Made by a program: the position numbers and the translations under genes. DNA of 64,000 bases from Pseudomonas sp. Seg1 (lineage in GTDB: Bacteria; Pseudomonadota; Gammaproteobacteria; Pseudomonadales; Pseudomonadaceae). The stretch lies in assembly GCF_018326005.1 (NCBI RefSeq), contig NZ_AP021903.1, positions 4,001,501 to 4,065,500 on the forward strand, read 5' to 3'. This document shows, one piece after another, positions 40,211 to 48,255 of the stretch. Position 1 is the first letter of the stretch; every line of letters begins with the position of its first letter. Below the pieces are notes generated by a model, which had not been told where the DNA came from, searched no databases, and saw only the letters and a list, made by a program, of their open reading frames with translations.

Positions 40211-40591
40211 ATGTTCAAAATCACGCCAAATCCGCCCGAAACAGGCGCAGAAATCGATCCAAATCCTACGTCCCCCTATTCCACGCCGGGCTCCAGAAAA
40301 CTCCACGAAGCCGCCGAACGCGCCCTCGATCACTACCTGAAACCCACACCGCCTTCGCCACCGCGCAGACCCAGCACGATGTTCCTCGTTGACCCCAACA
40401 CCGGCACCGAAGACCTCATGGCCCACGCCTGCGAATCGATGGCCTCGGCCAGCATCATGCTCAGCGACTTCGCCGCCCTGCTCGACTCGCCCTACCGCAA
40501 CACCGTGCTCGGCATTCAACAGGTCGTCATGCTCGGCGAACTCGCAGTCAACCGCGCCCTCGACAAACTTGACCCCGACCTGAGGCAATGA
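40211..40591 (+). CDS. DUF6124/DUF3077-like small Pseudomonas protein
   Basis: Protein of 126 residues from ATG 40211 (MFKITPNPPETG), soluble, with no signal peptide. The first 60 residues are Pro-rich and probably disordered (PPSPPRRPSTMF); the rest is helical (TEDLMAHACESMASASIMLSDFAALLDSP, NTVLGIQQVVMLGELAVNRALDKL). It resembles the small DUF6124/DUF3077 family of unknown function found in multiple copies in fluorescent pseudomonads. It overlaps the next gene by 4 bp (ATGA) and follows a structured leader. Confidence 0.75.
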   Translation: MFKITPNPPETGAEIDPNPTSPYSTPGSRKLHEAAERALDHYLKPTPPSPPRRPSTMFLVDPNTGTEDLMAHACESMASASIMLSDFAALLDSPYRNTVLGIQQVVMLGELAVNRALDKLDPDLRQ

Positions 40592-40863
40592 CCATGACTC
40601 ACAAAACAGATGCACAAGTCGTCGCGGCATTGGTGGCCATGGGCTTCAACGAACGGGACAGACGCTGGGCACAGAACACCTGCCTGGTGCTATTCGAAAG
40701 CGAACGAGAAACCATCGTCGCCTCCGCCGTCACCGTCCTCGCCCAACTCGATGAACTGGAAATCGACGCCGTCCTGCCGGCGCTGCGCCGAGTGAGCCGC
40801 CGATTCCCCTCACTGCAAAGGACGGTGGCCGACACCTTGGCCGAGATGGCGCATGCAGCCTGA
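40588..40863 (+). CDS. Small helical (HEAT-like) protein of unknown function
   Basis: Protein of 91 residues, starting at ATG 40588 (4-bp overlap with the DUF6124-like gene) or ATG 40594. It is all alpha-helical in appearance. The segment VLAQLDELEIDAVLPALRRVSRRFPSLQRTVADTLAEM has the repeat look of HEAT helices, suggesting a protein-binding role. Translational coupling suggests it works with the preceding protein. I do not recognise a characterised homologue. Confidence 0.7.
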   Translation: MTMTHKTDAQVVAALVAMGFNERDRRWAQNTCLVLFESERETIVASAVTVLAQLDELEIDAVLPALRRVSRRFPSLQRTVADTLAEMAHAA

Positions 40864-40880
40864 TTGACCGAGTGACAGCT

Positions 40881-40976
40881 CTTCGCGAGCAGGCTCGCTC
40901 CCACACGGGATCTGCAGTGCACTCAAATCCCATGAGCCACCGCAATCACTGTAGGAGTGAGCCTGCTCGCGAAAGC
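40881..40976. repeat. REPIN of the GCGAGCAGGCTC family
   Basis: Inverted arms at 40881-40906 (CTTCGCGAGCAGGCTCGCTCCC) and 40949-40976 (TGTAGGAGTGAGCCTGCTCG...), imperfectly matched, between two small genes. Confidence 0.8.
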
Positions 40977-41028
40977 TTTCTTTGTGCTGACGAATATCTG
41001 AAAGCCAAACCCCAGGAAGGCCCAAGCC

Positions 41029-41331
41029 ATGAAGGAACATCACCCGCGCTACTCAAGTGTCTGGGATGCACTCGAAGACACGCCGCAGGACGCCGCCAAT
41101 ATGCGTCTGCGGGCCAAGCTGATGCGCACGCTTTGCGAGACCATTCGAGCTTGGGAGCTTCCTCAAAAAGAAGCGGCTAAACGCTTGGGTATCACCCAGC
41201 CGCGACTCAACGATGTGCTCAATGGCAAAATCGACAAGTTCTCTTTGGATGCGTTGGTCAATCTGTCAGCCGCAGCAAAACTGGAGGTAGACATCTGCTT
41301 CCCGCTGGGTCAACCGTTGCAATGGGCTTGA
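41029..41331 (+). CDS. XRE-family HTH protein, orphan antitoxin-like
   Basis: DNA-binding protein of 100 residues with an XRE helix-turn-helix (LPQKEAAKRLGITQPRLNDVLNGKIDKFSLDALVNL, about residues 43-78), of the type used as antitoxin and autoregulator in HigBA/RelE-like pairs. Such antitoxins normally sit directly beside a ~100-residue RelE/HigB toxin gene, and none is present on either side. The preceding 91-residue protein is not RelE-like. ATG 41029 has AGGAAGG upstream. It could be a solitary regulator. Confidence 0.82.
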   Translation: MKEHHPRYSSVWDALEDTPQDAANMRLRAKLMRTLCETIRAWELPQKEAAKRLGITQPRLNDVLNGKIDKFSLDALVNLSAAAKLEVDICFPLGQPLQWA

Positions 41332-41418
41332 AAGAAAGCTGACCCGCCACCAATCCACTGTCCAGACAAATGATGAGGGGCATCGCCCCTCTCACGCCCA
41401 TAGCGATCGCCACCCACG

Positions 41419-41757
41419 TCAATCATCCCGCGTCAGCACTTCCAGCAACTCAATCTCAAACACCAGATTCGAATTCGGCGGGATCTTGCCCATCGTTCTC
41501 TCGCCGTAACCCAGGTGCGCCGGCACCAGCAGTTTGCGTTTGCCGCCGACCTGCATGCCCATCAAGCCCTGATCCCAACCCTTGATTACCCGCCCCGTGC
41601 CAATCACGCACTGAAACGGTTTGCCGCGACTGTGGGAGGAATCGAATTCGCTACCATCTTCCAGCCAACCGGTGTAGTGGGTGGTGATCAGCGCGCCTTT
41701 GACAGCGGCTTTGCCCTCGCCCACCTGAAGATCGATTACCTGCAGTTCATCATTCAT
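41419..41757 (-). CDS. FKBP-type peptidyl-prolyl cis-trans isomerase
   Basis: Single-domain FKBP of 112 residues with no signal peptide, hence cytoplasmic. It has family motifs HYTGWLEDGSEFDSS, VIKGWDQGLMGMQVGGKRKLLVP and the final GKIPPNSNLVFEIELL. I chose ATG 41757 (MNDELQVIDLQVGEGK) rather than the upstream in-frame Met at 41862, because it matches the usual domain boundary. It is divergent from the GGDEF gene. Confidence 0.93.
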   Translation of the reverse strand: MNDELQVIDLQVGEGKAAVKGALITTHYTGWLEDGSEFDSSHSRGKPFQCVIGTGRVIKGWDQGLMGMQVGGKRKLLVPAHLGYGERTMGKIPPNSNLVFEIELLEVLTRDD

Positions 41758-41920
41758 GACATTCACTCTATTGTTCGGCTCGCCGCCGTTTTCCCAGAAT
41801 TGCCAGTCGATGGCAACCCGTAAGCGCAGATCAACGTGGTATCCGAAGCGAGTGCGGAACAATTAAGATAGCCAACCGCCATTACTTCTCGGATCGACTC
41901 GCCATGCTGGCAGCTCCTCA

Positions 41921-43000
41921 ATGATTCAGCTCTGGATCAGCCTCCTCATCGGCGGGGCTTTGCTTGCTGTCATTATTCTGCTGAGCTGGCGTCAGCGCAG
42001 TTTGCGCAAGCAGCTTGCCGAATACCGTGAACTGCTGACCAGGGCCGCCGAGGGTCAGAACATTCATCAGGACGGCGACGTCGAGCGCTTCAAGCGCAGC
42101 CAGTATTTCGCGCGCATCGGCACCTGGGATTGGGAAGTAGACACGGACCGGCTGTACTGGTCAGACGCGATCTACGGCATGTTCGGCTTCAGGATCGGCG
42201 AAATCACACCGTCCTATGCGCTGTTCTGTTCCTGCGTACACCCGGACGATCGCGTCAGGGTGCGCGCCGGTGAACTGCGTTGTCTGGAAACCGGTGAAAA
42301 TCACGATGAGGAGTACCGCGTGGTCTGGCCCGACGGCACGATTCGCTGGCTGCGGGAAACCGGCAACGTGGTGCGCAATGACCACGACGCGGTGATCAAA
42401 ATGATGGGCGTGGTGCGCGACATCACCGAAGAAAAAGCCTCGGCCAGCTACCTGCAACACCTCGCCCATTTCGATCCGCTGACCGGTCTGCCCAATCGTC
42501 TGGTGCTGGAACAAAAACTGTCAGAAGCACTGGATCACGCGCGGCAGACTGACACTCGCGTAGCCCTGGTATTTATCGACCTCAACGGTTTCAAAACCAT
42601 CAACGACCACTACGGCCATGCCGCCGGCGACCGGGTGCTGATCACCACAGCCACGCGGCTGAAACGCATTCTGCGCGTCACCGACACCGTTGCGCGCATT
42701 GGCGGTGATGAGTTCGTGGTGATCCTGCAAGGCCTGGCACCGGGCCTCGACCTACAGGACGAAGCCCGTCGCATTTGCCAGAAAATCTTCATCGAACTGT
42801 CGCCACCGATCAGCATCGGCAACGACCAGCGGCACGTTGGTACCAGCCTTGGAGTGGCGGTGTTTCCGGATCATGCGACAGCCATGGACCGCCTGCTGCA
42901 CATTGCCGATCTGGCGATGTATGAGGCCAAGCGCAGTGGCAATAATCAGTATCGATTGGGCGGGGAAAGCCCTGCGCGCGTGCAGACGCAAGGCTTTTGA
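41921..43000 (+). CDS. PAS-GGDEF diguanylate cyclase
   Basis: Predicted c-di-GMP synthase of 359 residues. One N-terminal membrane helix (about residues 3-23) is followed by a short coiled linker, a PAS/PAC domain (about 60-175, YFARIGTWDWEVD ... GVVRDITEEK), and a GGDEF domain with the intact active site RIGGDEF and an allosteric I-site RVTD five residues before it. There is no EAL domain. Catalytically competent by sequence and subject to product inhibition. Monocistronic by position. Confidence 0.93.
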   Translation: MIQLWISLLIGGALLAVIILLSWRQRSLRKQLAEYRELLTRAAEGQNIHQDGDVERFKRSQYFARIGTWDWEVDTDRLYWSDAIYGMFGFRIGEITPSYALFCSCVHPDDRVRVRAGELRCLETGENHDEEYRVVWPDGTIRWLRETGNVVRNDHDAVIKMMGVVRDITEEKASASYLQHLAHFDPLTGLPNRLVLEQKLSEALDHARQTDTRVALVFIDLNGFKTINDHYGHAAGDRVLITTATRLKRILRVTDTVARIGGDEFVVILQGLAPGLDLQDEARRICQKIFIELSPPISIGNDQRHVGTSLGVAVFPDHATAMDRLLHIADLAMYEAKRSGNNQYRLGGESPARVQTQGF

Positions 43001-43009
43001 AACGCAGGC

Positions 43010-43318
43010 TTAACGCTCGACCGGTTGCATCTCGACAATCGTCCCGTTGGTAATCATCACCATTACGTACTTGTCGTTGATCTGCACCCACTGCGCCTGT
43101 TCGATCGGTGCTTTCAAGCCTTTCTGCTTCCAGTTTTTCAACGCTTTGTCGCTGCGCTGATAAACGTCGGGAGCGCGGTCATTGACCTTCAATTCACGGT
43201 CGCTGACCGGGGATTGAACGGCGGGTTCGCTTGAGGTTTGCGCCGCTTGAACAAGTGGGCTGATCCCGGCAATGCCGGCGACGAGGGCCAGGCTGGCGAT
43301 TAGGGTTTTGCTGTTCAT
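43010..43318 (-). CDS. RcnB-family periplasmic protein
   Basis: Small exported protein of 102 residues with a signal peptide ending about residue 25 (PLVQAA). The mature part shows the RcnB pattern (DVYQRSDKALKNWKQKGL, APIEQAQWVQINDKYVMVMITNGTIVEMQ). RcnB in E. coli takes part in Ni/Co homeostasis, but Pseudomonas homologues are uncharacterised. GGAGGTT precedes ATG 43318. It converges with the GGDEF gene. Confidence 0.82.
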   Translation of the reverse strand: MNSKTLIASLALVAGIAGISPLVQAAQTSSEPAVQSPVSDRELKVNDRAPDVYQRSDKALKNWKQKGLKAPIEQAQWVQINDKYVMVMITNGTIVEMQPVER

Positions 43319-43863
43319 CGGTGAACCTCCTGTGGTGTGTGACACCTGAACTCGGACTGCCGGGTTCGGGAATCATTCCTTGTTTTTTTTCCTGGGCTGG
43401 CTGGGGGATTGTAGTTGTCAGTTGGGCCGCTATCGCTGGCAAGCCAGCTCCCACAGGTTTTTTGTTGTTTGCAGGAGCAGTGAGGACACTGCGCAAATTG
43501 TGGGAGCAGGCTGGCTGGGGGATTGTAGTTGCCTGTAGGGCCGCTATCGCTGGCAAGCCAGCTCCCACAGTGGATCAGGTCGTTTACAAAGGTTGTGTAC
43601 ACCAAAGAAACCTGTGGGAGCTGGCTTGCCAGCGATAGGGCCAGCTCAGTCGACATCTTCATTGCCAGACTCACCGCTTTCGCGAGCAGGCTCGCTCCCA
43701 CAGGGTCCAAGGGGTGTCCGACCCGGATTGATCCACTTTGCACATCAATCCATACCAACAATGCAATTAACAGATTGTTACATCTGCGCCACCATCCGCC
43801 TCAATAAAAACCGTGCGCCGCCCTCCCGTAGCGCACGTCATAAAAGCGGTGGAGTACTTTTCT
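43319..43863. repeat. REP-rich gap with a direct duplication
   Basis: No gene is visible in this 545-bp gap. A segment starting GGCTGGCTGGGGGATTGTAG and running into a REP occurs twice, at 43395-43457 and 43509-43571 (period 114 bp). Further REPs lie at about 43614-43640, and a GCGAGCAGGCTCGC copy at 43680-43702. The last ~130 bases (43730-43863) probably hold the promoter of the MFS gene. Confidence 0.85.
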
Positions 43864-45156
43864 ATGACAGCCTCAATCCCACACGGCGGCTCGCGGGCCG
43901 GCGCCATTTTCCGGGTGACCTCGGGCAACTTCCTCGAACAGTTCGACTTCTTTCTGTTCGGCTTTTACGCCACGCAGATCGCGGCGGTGTTCTTTCCGGC
44001 GAGCAGTGAATTCGCCTCCCTGATGATGACCTTTGCCGTGTTCGGCGCAGGCTTTTTGATGCGTCCACTCGGGGCCATTGTGCTCGGTGCCTACATCGAC
44101 GACGTCGGCCGGCGCAAAGGGCTGATCGTCACCCTGTCGATCATGGCCAGCGGCACCATATTGATTGTGCTGGTGCCCGGTTACGAGTCCATCGGTCTGT
44201 TGGCCCCGGCGTTGGTGCTGATCGGGCGCTTGCTGCAAGGCTTCTCCGCCGGCGCGGAATTGGGTGGAGTGTCGGTGTATCTCTCGGAGATCGCCACGCC
44301 GGGCCGCAAAGGTTTCTTCACCGCCTGGCAGTCGGCCAGTCAGCAGGTGGCGATCATCGTCGCCGCCGCGTTGGGCTACGCCCTGAACGCGTGGATGGCG
44401 CCGGATGTGATTGCCGACTGGGGCTGGCGGATTCCGTTTTTCGTCGGTTGCATGATCGTGCCGTTCATCTTTTTCCTGCGGCGCAATCTGGCGGAAACCG
44501 AAGAGTTTGCCGCACGCAAACATCGCCCGAGCATGAAGGAAGTGTTCCGCACCCTTGGCCAGAACTGGGTGGTGGTGCTCGGCGGGATGTTGATGGTCGC
44601 CCTGACCACGACCGCGTTCTACCTGATCACCGTGTACGCGCCGACCTTCGGCAAAACCGTGCTGCACCTGAGCACTTCTGACGCGTTGCTGGTGACGCTG
44701 TTGGTCGGTGTGTCGAACTTCTTCTGGCTGCCGATTGGCGGCATGCTGTCCGACCGTGTCGGGCGTCGTCCGGTACTGATCGCCATGTCGCTGCTGGCGT
44801 TGGCGACGACCTATCCGGCGCTGTCGTACCTGGTGCAGGCGCCGAGCTTCAGCCACATGCTGCTGTCGCTGTTGTGGCTGTCATTTATCTACGGCTTGTA
44901 CAACGGCGCGATGATTCCAGCGCTCACCGAAATCATGCCGGTGGAAGTCCGGGTCGCCGGTTTCTCCCTCGCCTACAGCCTGGCCACCGCAATTTTCGGC
45001 GGTTTCACGCCGGCAATGTCGACCTTCCTGATCCAGTACACCGGCGACAAAGCCGCGCCGGGTTACTGGATGAGTGTCGGTGCGCTGTGTGCCTTGTGCG
45101 CCACTCTTTATCTGTACCGCCGTGCCGGTGGTCGTCTGCAACCTGTCGCGGCCTGA
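43864..45156 (+). CDS. MFS citrate/tricarboxylate:proton symporter
   Basis: Importer of the metabolite:H+ symporter branch of the MFS (CitA/TcuC-like), 430 residues, 12 membrane segments. Characteristic stretches are [21 protein letters not shown] at the N-terminus, the loop [13 protein letters not shown], and [14 protein letters not shown] between helices 8 and 9. ATG 43864 is preferred to a start 17 codons upstream. It is followed 12 bp later by a periplasmic binding-protein gene, an unusual partner for an MFS carrier. The substrate is inferred only from family (citrate, tricarballylate or aconitate). Confidence 0.88.
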   Translation: MTASIPHGGSRAGAIFRVTSGNFLEQFDFFLFGFYATQIAAVFFPASSEFASLMMTFAVFGAGFLMRPLGAIVLGAYIDDVGRRKGLIVTLSIMASGTILIVLVPGYESIGLLAPALVLIGRLLQGFSAGAELGGVSVYLSEIATPGRKGFFTAWQSASQQVAIIVAAALGYALNAWMAPDVIADWGWRIPFFVGCMIVPFIFFLRRNLAETEEFAARKHRPSMKEVFRTLGQNWVVVLGGMLMVALTTTAFYLITVYAPTFGKTVLHLSTSDALLVTLLVGVSNFFWLPIGGMLSDRVGRRPVLIAMSLLALATTYPALSYLVQAPSFSHMLLSLLWLSFIYGLYNGAMIPALTEIMPVEVRVAGFSLAYSLATAIFGGFTPAMSTFLIQYTGDKAAPGYWMSVGALCALCATLYLYRRAGGRLQPVAA

Positions 45157-45168
45157 GGAAAACTCGCC

Positions 45169-45939
45169 ATGAAAAAACTGTTTACTGTCACCGCCCTGCT
45201 CGCCGGTCTGGCGTTCAACCTTGCGGCCCAGGCCGAAGAATTGAGCGTGATGACCTCCGGGGGCTTCACTGCCGCCTACAAGATTCTCGGACCCAAATTC
45301 GCCGCCAGCACCGGCAACACACTGACTACCAGCCTCGGCCCGTCGATGGGCAAAGCCCCCGAAGCGATCCCCAATCGTCTCGCGCGCGGTGAACACGCCG
45401 ACGTGGTGATCATGGTCGGCTACGCTCTCGATGACTTGATCAAACAGGGCAAGGTCGACCCGGCCTCGCGGGTTGAACTGGCAGATTCGCGGATCGGTCT
45501 GGTGGTGCGTGAAGGCGCACCGAAACCGGACATCAGCAACGTCGAAGCGCTCAAGCAAACCCTGCTCGGCGCGCAGTCGGTGGCCTACTCCGACAGCGCC
45601 AGCGGCGTGTACATCGAGCAGCAGTTGTTCAAGAAACTGGGGATCGAAGATCAGCTGAAACCGAAGGCCAAAATGATTCCGAAAATCCCGGTCGGCTCGG
45701 TGGTCGCCACGGGCGACTATCAGTTGGGCTTTCAGCAAGTCAGCGAGTTGCTGCCGGTGCCGGGGGTGAGTTTTGTCGCGAAGATTCCGGAGTCGGTGCA
45801 GTCGGTGACGCGGTTCGCGGCCGGGATTCCGGTGGGTGCGCAACATCCACAAGAAGCCAAGGCGCTGCTCGCTTACCTCGCGGCGCCTGCCGCCCAGACG
45901 GACGTGCAAGCCACCGGGCTGGATTCGGTCAAGCGCTAA
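45169..45939 (+). CDS. ModA-like periplasmic solute-binding protein
   Basis: Exported binding protein of 256 residues with a signal peptide (1-22, NLAAQAEE). The fold pattern resembles molybdate/sulfate-type receptors (ELSVMTSGGFTAAYKILGPKFAASTG, HADVVIMVGYALDDLI, DSASGVYIEQQLFKKLGI). It lies 12 bp downstream of an MFS carrier and no ABC permease or ATPase is present. It may capture the carrier's substrate in the periplasm or act as a sensor. Its 3' end overlaps the convergent LysR gene by 11 bp. Confidence 0.85.
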   Translation: MKKLFTVTALLAGLAFNLAAQAEELSVMTSGGFTAAYKILGPKFAASTGNTLTTSLGPSMGKAPEAIPNRLARGEHADVVIMVGYALDDLIKQGKVDPASRVELADSRIGLVVREGAPKPDISNVEALKQTLLGAQSVAYSDSASGVYIEQQLFKKLGIEDQLKPKAKMIPKIPVGSVVATGDYQLGFQQVSELLPVPGVSFVAKIPESVQSVTRFAAGIPVGAQHPQEAKALLAYLAAPAAQTDVQATGLDSVKR

Positions 45940-46843
45940 GAGTCGGCGGCTGGACCTTCATGGCCACCACCAGCCGCTCCAGTTCCAATGCCGCCGGGGT
46001 CAAGGTGCGATCCCGGCGCTTGATGATGCCGACACTGCGCATCACCTGCGGATCGGTCAACGGCACCCGCGTCAGGATCGGATGATCCGGCCCCGGCATT
46101 GCCATCAGTGGCACCGCTGCCACGCCCAACCCCGCCTCCACCAGACCGATCATCGTTGTGACATGACGGGTTTCGCAGATACTCGGACGCTGCGGCACGA
46201 CGCTGCTCAAGGCCTGATCGAGCAGAAAACGGTTGCCCGAGGTCTTGTCCAACGAGATGTAATCCTGCTGATAAAACTCGTCCCACGTCACGCTGCTGCG
46301 CCCGGCCAGCGGATGATCACGGCGACAGGCGACCACGTAGCTTTCCTGAACCAGCGGCTCGAATTCGACTTTGGCTTCCTGAGTGCCCATGAAACTCAAG
46401 CCGAAATCGGCTTCGCCATTGACCACCGCACTCAAGACGTCGTGGGCGCTGGAGTCGAGCACTTTGACTTTGATTCGTGGAAATTGCTGGTGATAACGCG
46501 CAACGACGCGGGGCATGAAGTAGTACGCGGCGGACGGCACGCAAGCGACGGTGACGTGGCCCAAACGGGTCGAGGCGACTTCGCTGATGCCGAGCAACGC
46601 CACGTCAAGGTCATCGAGCAGTCGTTCGACGCTGGGCATGAAAGCGCGTCCGGCCTGGGTCAGGCTGACTTTGCGTGTGGTGCGCTCGAACAGTTTCACG
46701 CCGAGGGCGTCTTCGAGCTTTTCGATGCGTCGGCTCAGCGCCGGTTGCGACAGGCGCACCGTGTCGGCGGCCTTGCGGAAACTGCCCTGCTCGACCACTG
46801 CGCGAAAGGCTTGCAGGTCGTTGAGGTCGAAGTTGATGGCCAT
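45929..46843 (-). CDS. LysR-family regulator
   Basis: Regulator of 304 residues from ATG 46843 (MAINFDLNDLQAFRAVVEQGS). The HTH is in the first 60 residues (SFRKAADTVRLSQPALSRRIEKLEDALG) and the effector domain follows. It faces the MFS/binding-protein operon tail-to-tail rather than head-to-head, with an 11-bp overlap, but is still its best candidate regulator. In-frame codons upstream of 46843 run into a promoter-like AT-rich stretch and are not used. Confidence 0.9.
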   Translation of the reverse strand: MAINFDLNDLQAFRAVVEQGSFRKAADTVRLSQPALSRRIEKLEDALGVKLFERTTRKVSLTQAGRAFMPSVERLLDDLDVALLGISEVASTRLGHVTVACVPSAAYYFMPRVVARYHQQFPRIKVKVLDSSAHDVLSAVVNGEADFGLSFMGTQEAKVEFEPLVQESYVVACRRDHPLAGRSSVTWDEFYQQDYISLDKTSGNRFLLDQALSSVVPQRPSICETRHVTTMIGLVEAGLGVAAVPLMAMPGPDHPILTRVPLTDPQVMRSVGIIKRRDRTLTPAALELERLVVAMKVQPPTLSA

Positions 46844-46921
46844 GGGCGGACTCGGAGATTGATTCGCAGAGGTTATAAATGTAACCAATTGATGCAATTT
46901 GTTACAGCCTCGCCGCGCAGT

Positions 46922-46946
46922 AAAAACCCGCCACAAGGGCGGGTTT
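46922..46946 (-). terminator. Rho-independent terminator of the 360-residue exported protein gene
   Basis: AAACCCGCC (46924-46932) pairs with GGCGGGTTT (46938-46946). In the minus direction the hairpin is followed by TTTTTA, right after the stop of the gene at 46968. Confidence 0.9.
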
Positions 46947-46967
46947 GGGTCATGCCGCGTCAGGCCA

Positions 46968-48050
46968 TCAGCGACGACGGAAACAGGCTCTGTCACTCCA
47001 GCCACTCACCGCCAGACAGTTTGGCTCGACCTGCAATTGCAGATCCTCGAACATCGCCGCCAACTCTCCGGGACCGTGCTCGGCCTGCCACTGCACCTTC
47101 AGTAAACGCGTGTCAGGGGCGACGTCGAACCACTGAATTTCCTCAGCCGATCCATGCGTGCGCAGGCCAAGTTTCTGCAAGGGGCTGGCGCCGGTATAGG
47201 GCTGCGTCAACCGAGCCTGACTCGAGTCGGTCCAGCTCTGCTGCTGAGTCGATCCATCGGCAAACTGCCAATACACGTCGACCGGTTTTATCGGCGGCGC
47301 GGGGATCGGATCGTAATGGAACAGCTCGATCAGGTAGTGATTCTGGATACGGCCTTGCTCATCCTCGGGTAAAAACCGTTGCGCATCGGCCAATTTATCT
47401 TCCTGCGGCGTGTCGACCACGATGGGTTGAAGCTTGGGTTTTTTCCAGTTGAAGCTGAACAGACGCGTGTCGGGCGAGACCTCCAGCCATTGTTTGGGCG
47501 CGGTGTCTTTCAGGGCACTGAAGCCGATTTTGCGGATGGTTTTCTGTGGATCGTAAGGCAGCCAGAGTCTGGCCGGGATGCCGGCTTCCAACGGCAAAGG
47601 ACCGCTGACGCCATGGTCGAACTGAACGTAGACAAAACCCGGTTGGACCTTTGGCGCCTCACGCAAACGGGCATGGCGCATCTCTAAAAGATAGTGATCG
47701 CGCCATACGCCAGCGCGCTCATCCGGATAGTGCGTGGCATTTTCTTCCAGCTGCGCCAGGCTGATTTCTCCGGGCTCTTCAAAGGCCAGCGCCTCGGCGG
47801 GTTGCGTACTGGCCTGGCTTTCCAGCGTCACGACGTCATCCTCGACGTACCACTTGCCGTTGGCCATGCCGCTGGCGGAACCATATTCGACGCCGGCCTT
47901 GAACGTGCCGTCTGCCTGCAACAGCAATTCGGCGCCCATTTCCATGACGCCGGACAGGTAGTAATGCCCGGGCAGTGTCGAGGATTCGGCGTTGGCGTCA
48001 ATTGCGGTCATACATACAAGCCCGGCACACAGCAGGGTTCTAAAATCCAT
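46968..48050 (-). CDS. Exported hypothetical protein with internal repeat
   Basis: Protein of 360 residues with a signal peptide ending about residue 21 (DANAES). The opening GHYYLSGVMEMGAELLLQADGTFK looks like a small beta-barrel or lipocalin-like start. Two C-terminal segments repeat each other (QWLEVSPDTRLFSFNW near residue 187 and QWFDVAPDTRLLKVQW near residue 318), each preceded by a pattern of polar beta-strands. I recognise no named family. Monocistronic, with its own terminator. It is divergent from the Kef-type gene. Confidence 0.75.
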   Translation of the reverse strand: MDFRTLLCAGLVCMTAIDANAESSTLPGHYYLSGVMEMGAELLLQADGTFKAGVEYGSASGMANGKWYVEDDVVTLESQASTQPAEALAFEEPGEISLAQLEENATHYPDERAGVWRDHYLLEMRHARLREAPKVQPGFVYVQFDHGVSGPLPLEAGIPARLWLPYDPQKTIRKIGFSALKDTAPKQWLEVSPDTRLFSFNWKKPKLQPIVVDTPQEDKLADAQRFLPEDEQGRIQNHYLIELFHYDPIPAPPIKPVDVYWQFADGSTQQQSWTDSSQARLTQPYTGASPLQKLGLRTHGSAEEIQWFDVAPDTRLLKVQWQAEHGPGELAAMFEDLQLQVEPNCLAVSGWSDRACFRRR

Positions 48051-48255
48051 TCCGGAGAAGCTCCTTGTAACGTCACGAAGTATCGAGATGAACCTGACGC
48101 TTCGGTTGCACCTTGCGTCGGGGCCCGCACGATACCATCGGACGTGCGCCGCGTGATCAGTACAACCCGTTCTGCGGCGGGATCTTCTGTGGATCTTGAA
48201 TCGATTCAGCCCTTATCCTTGTCGCCCCCGCCGTACCGCTGTCAGGAGTCAATCC

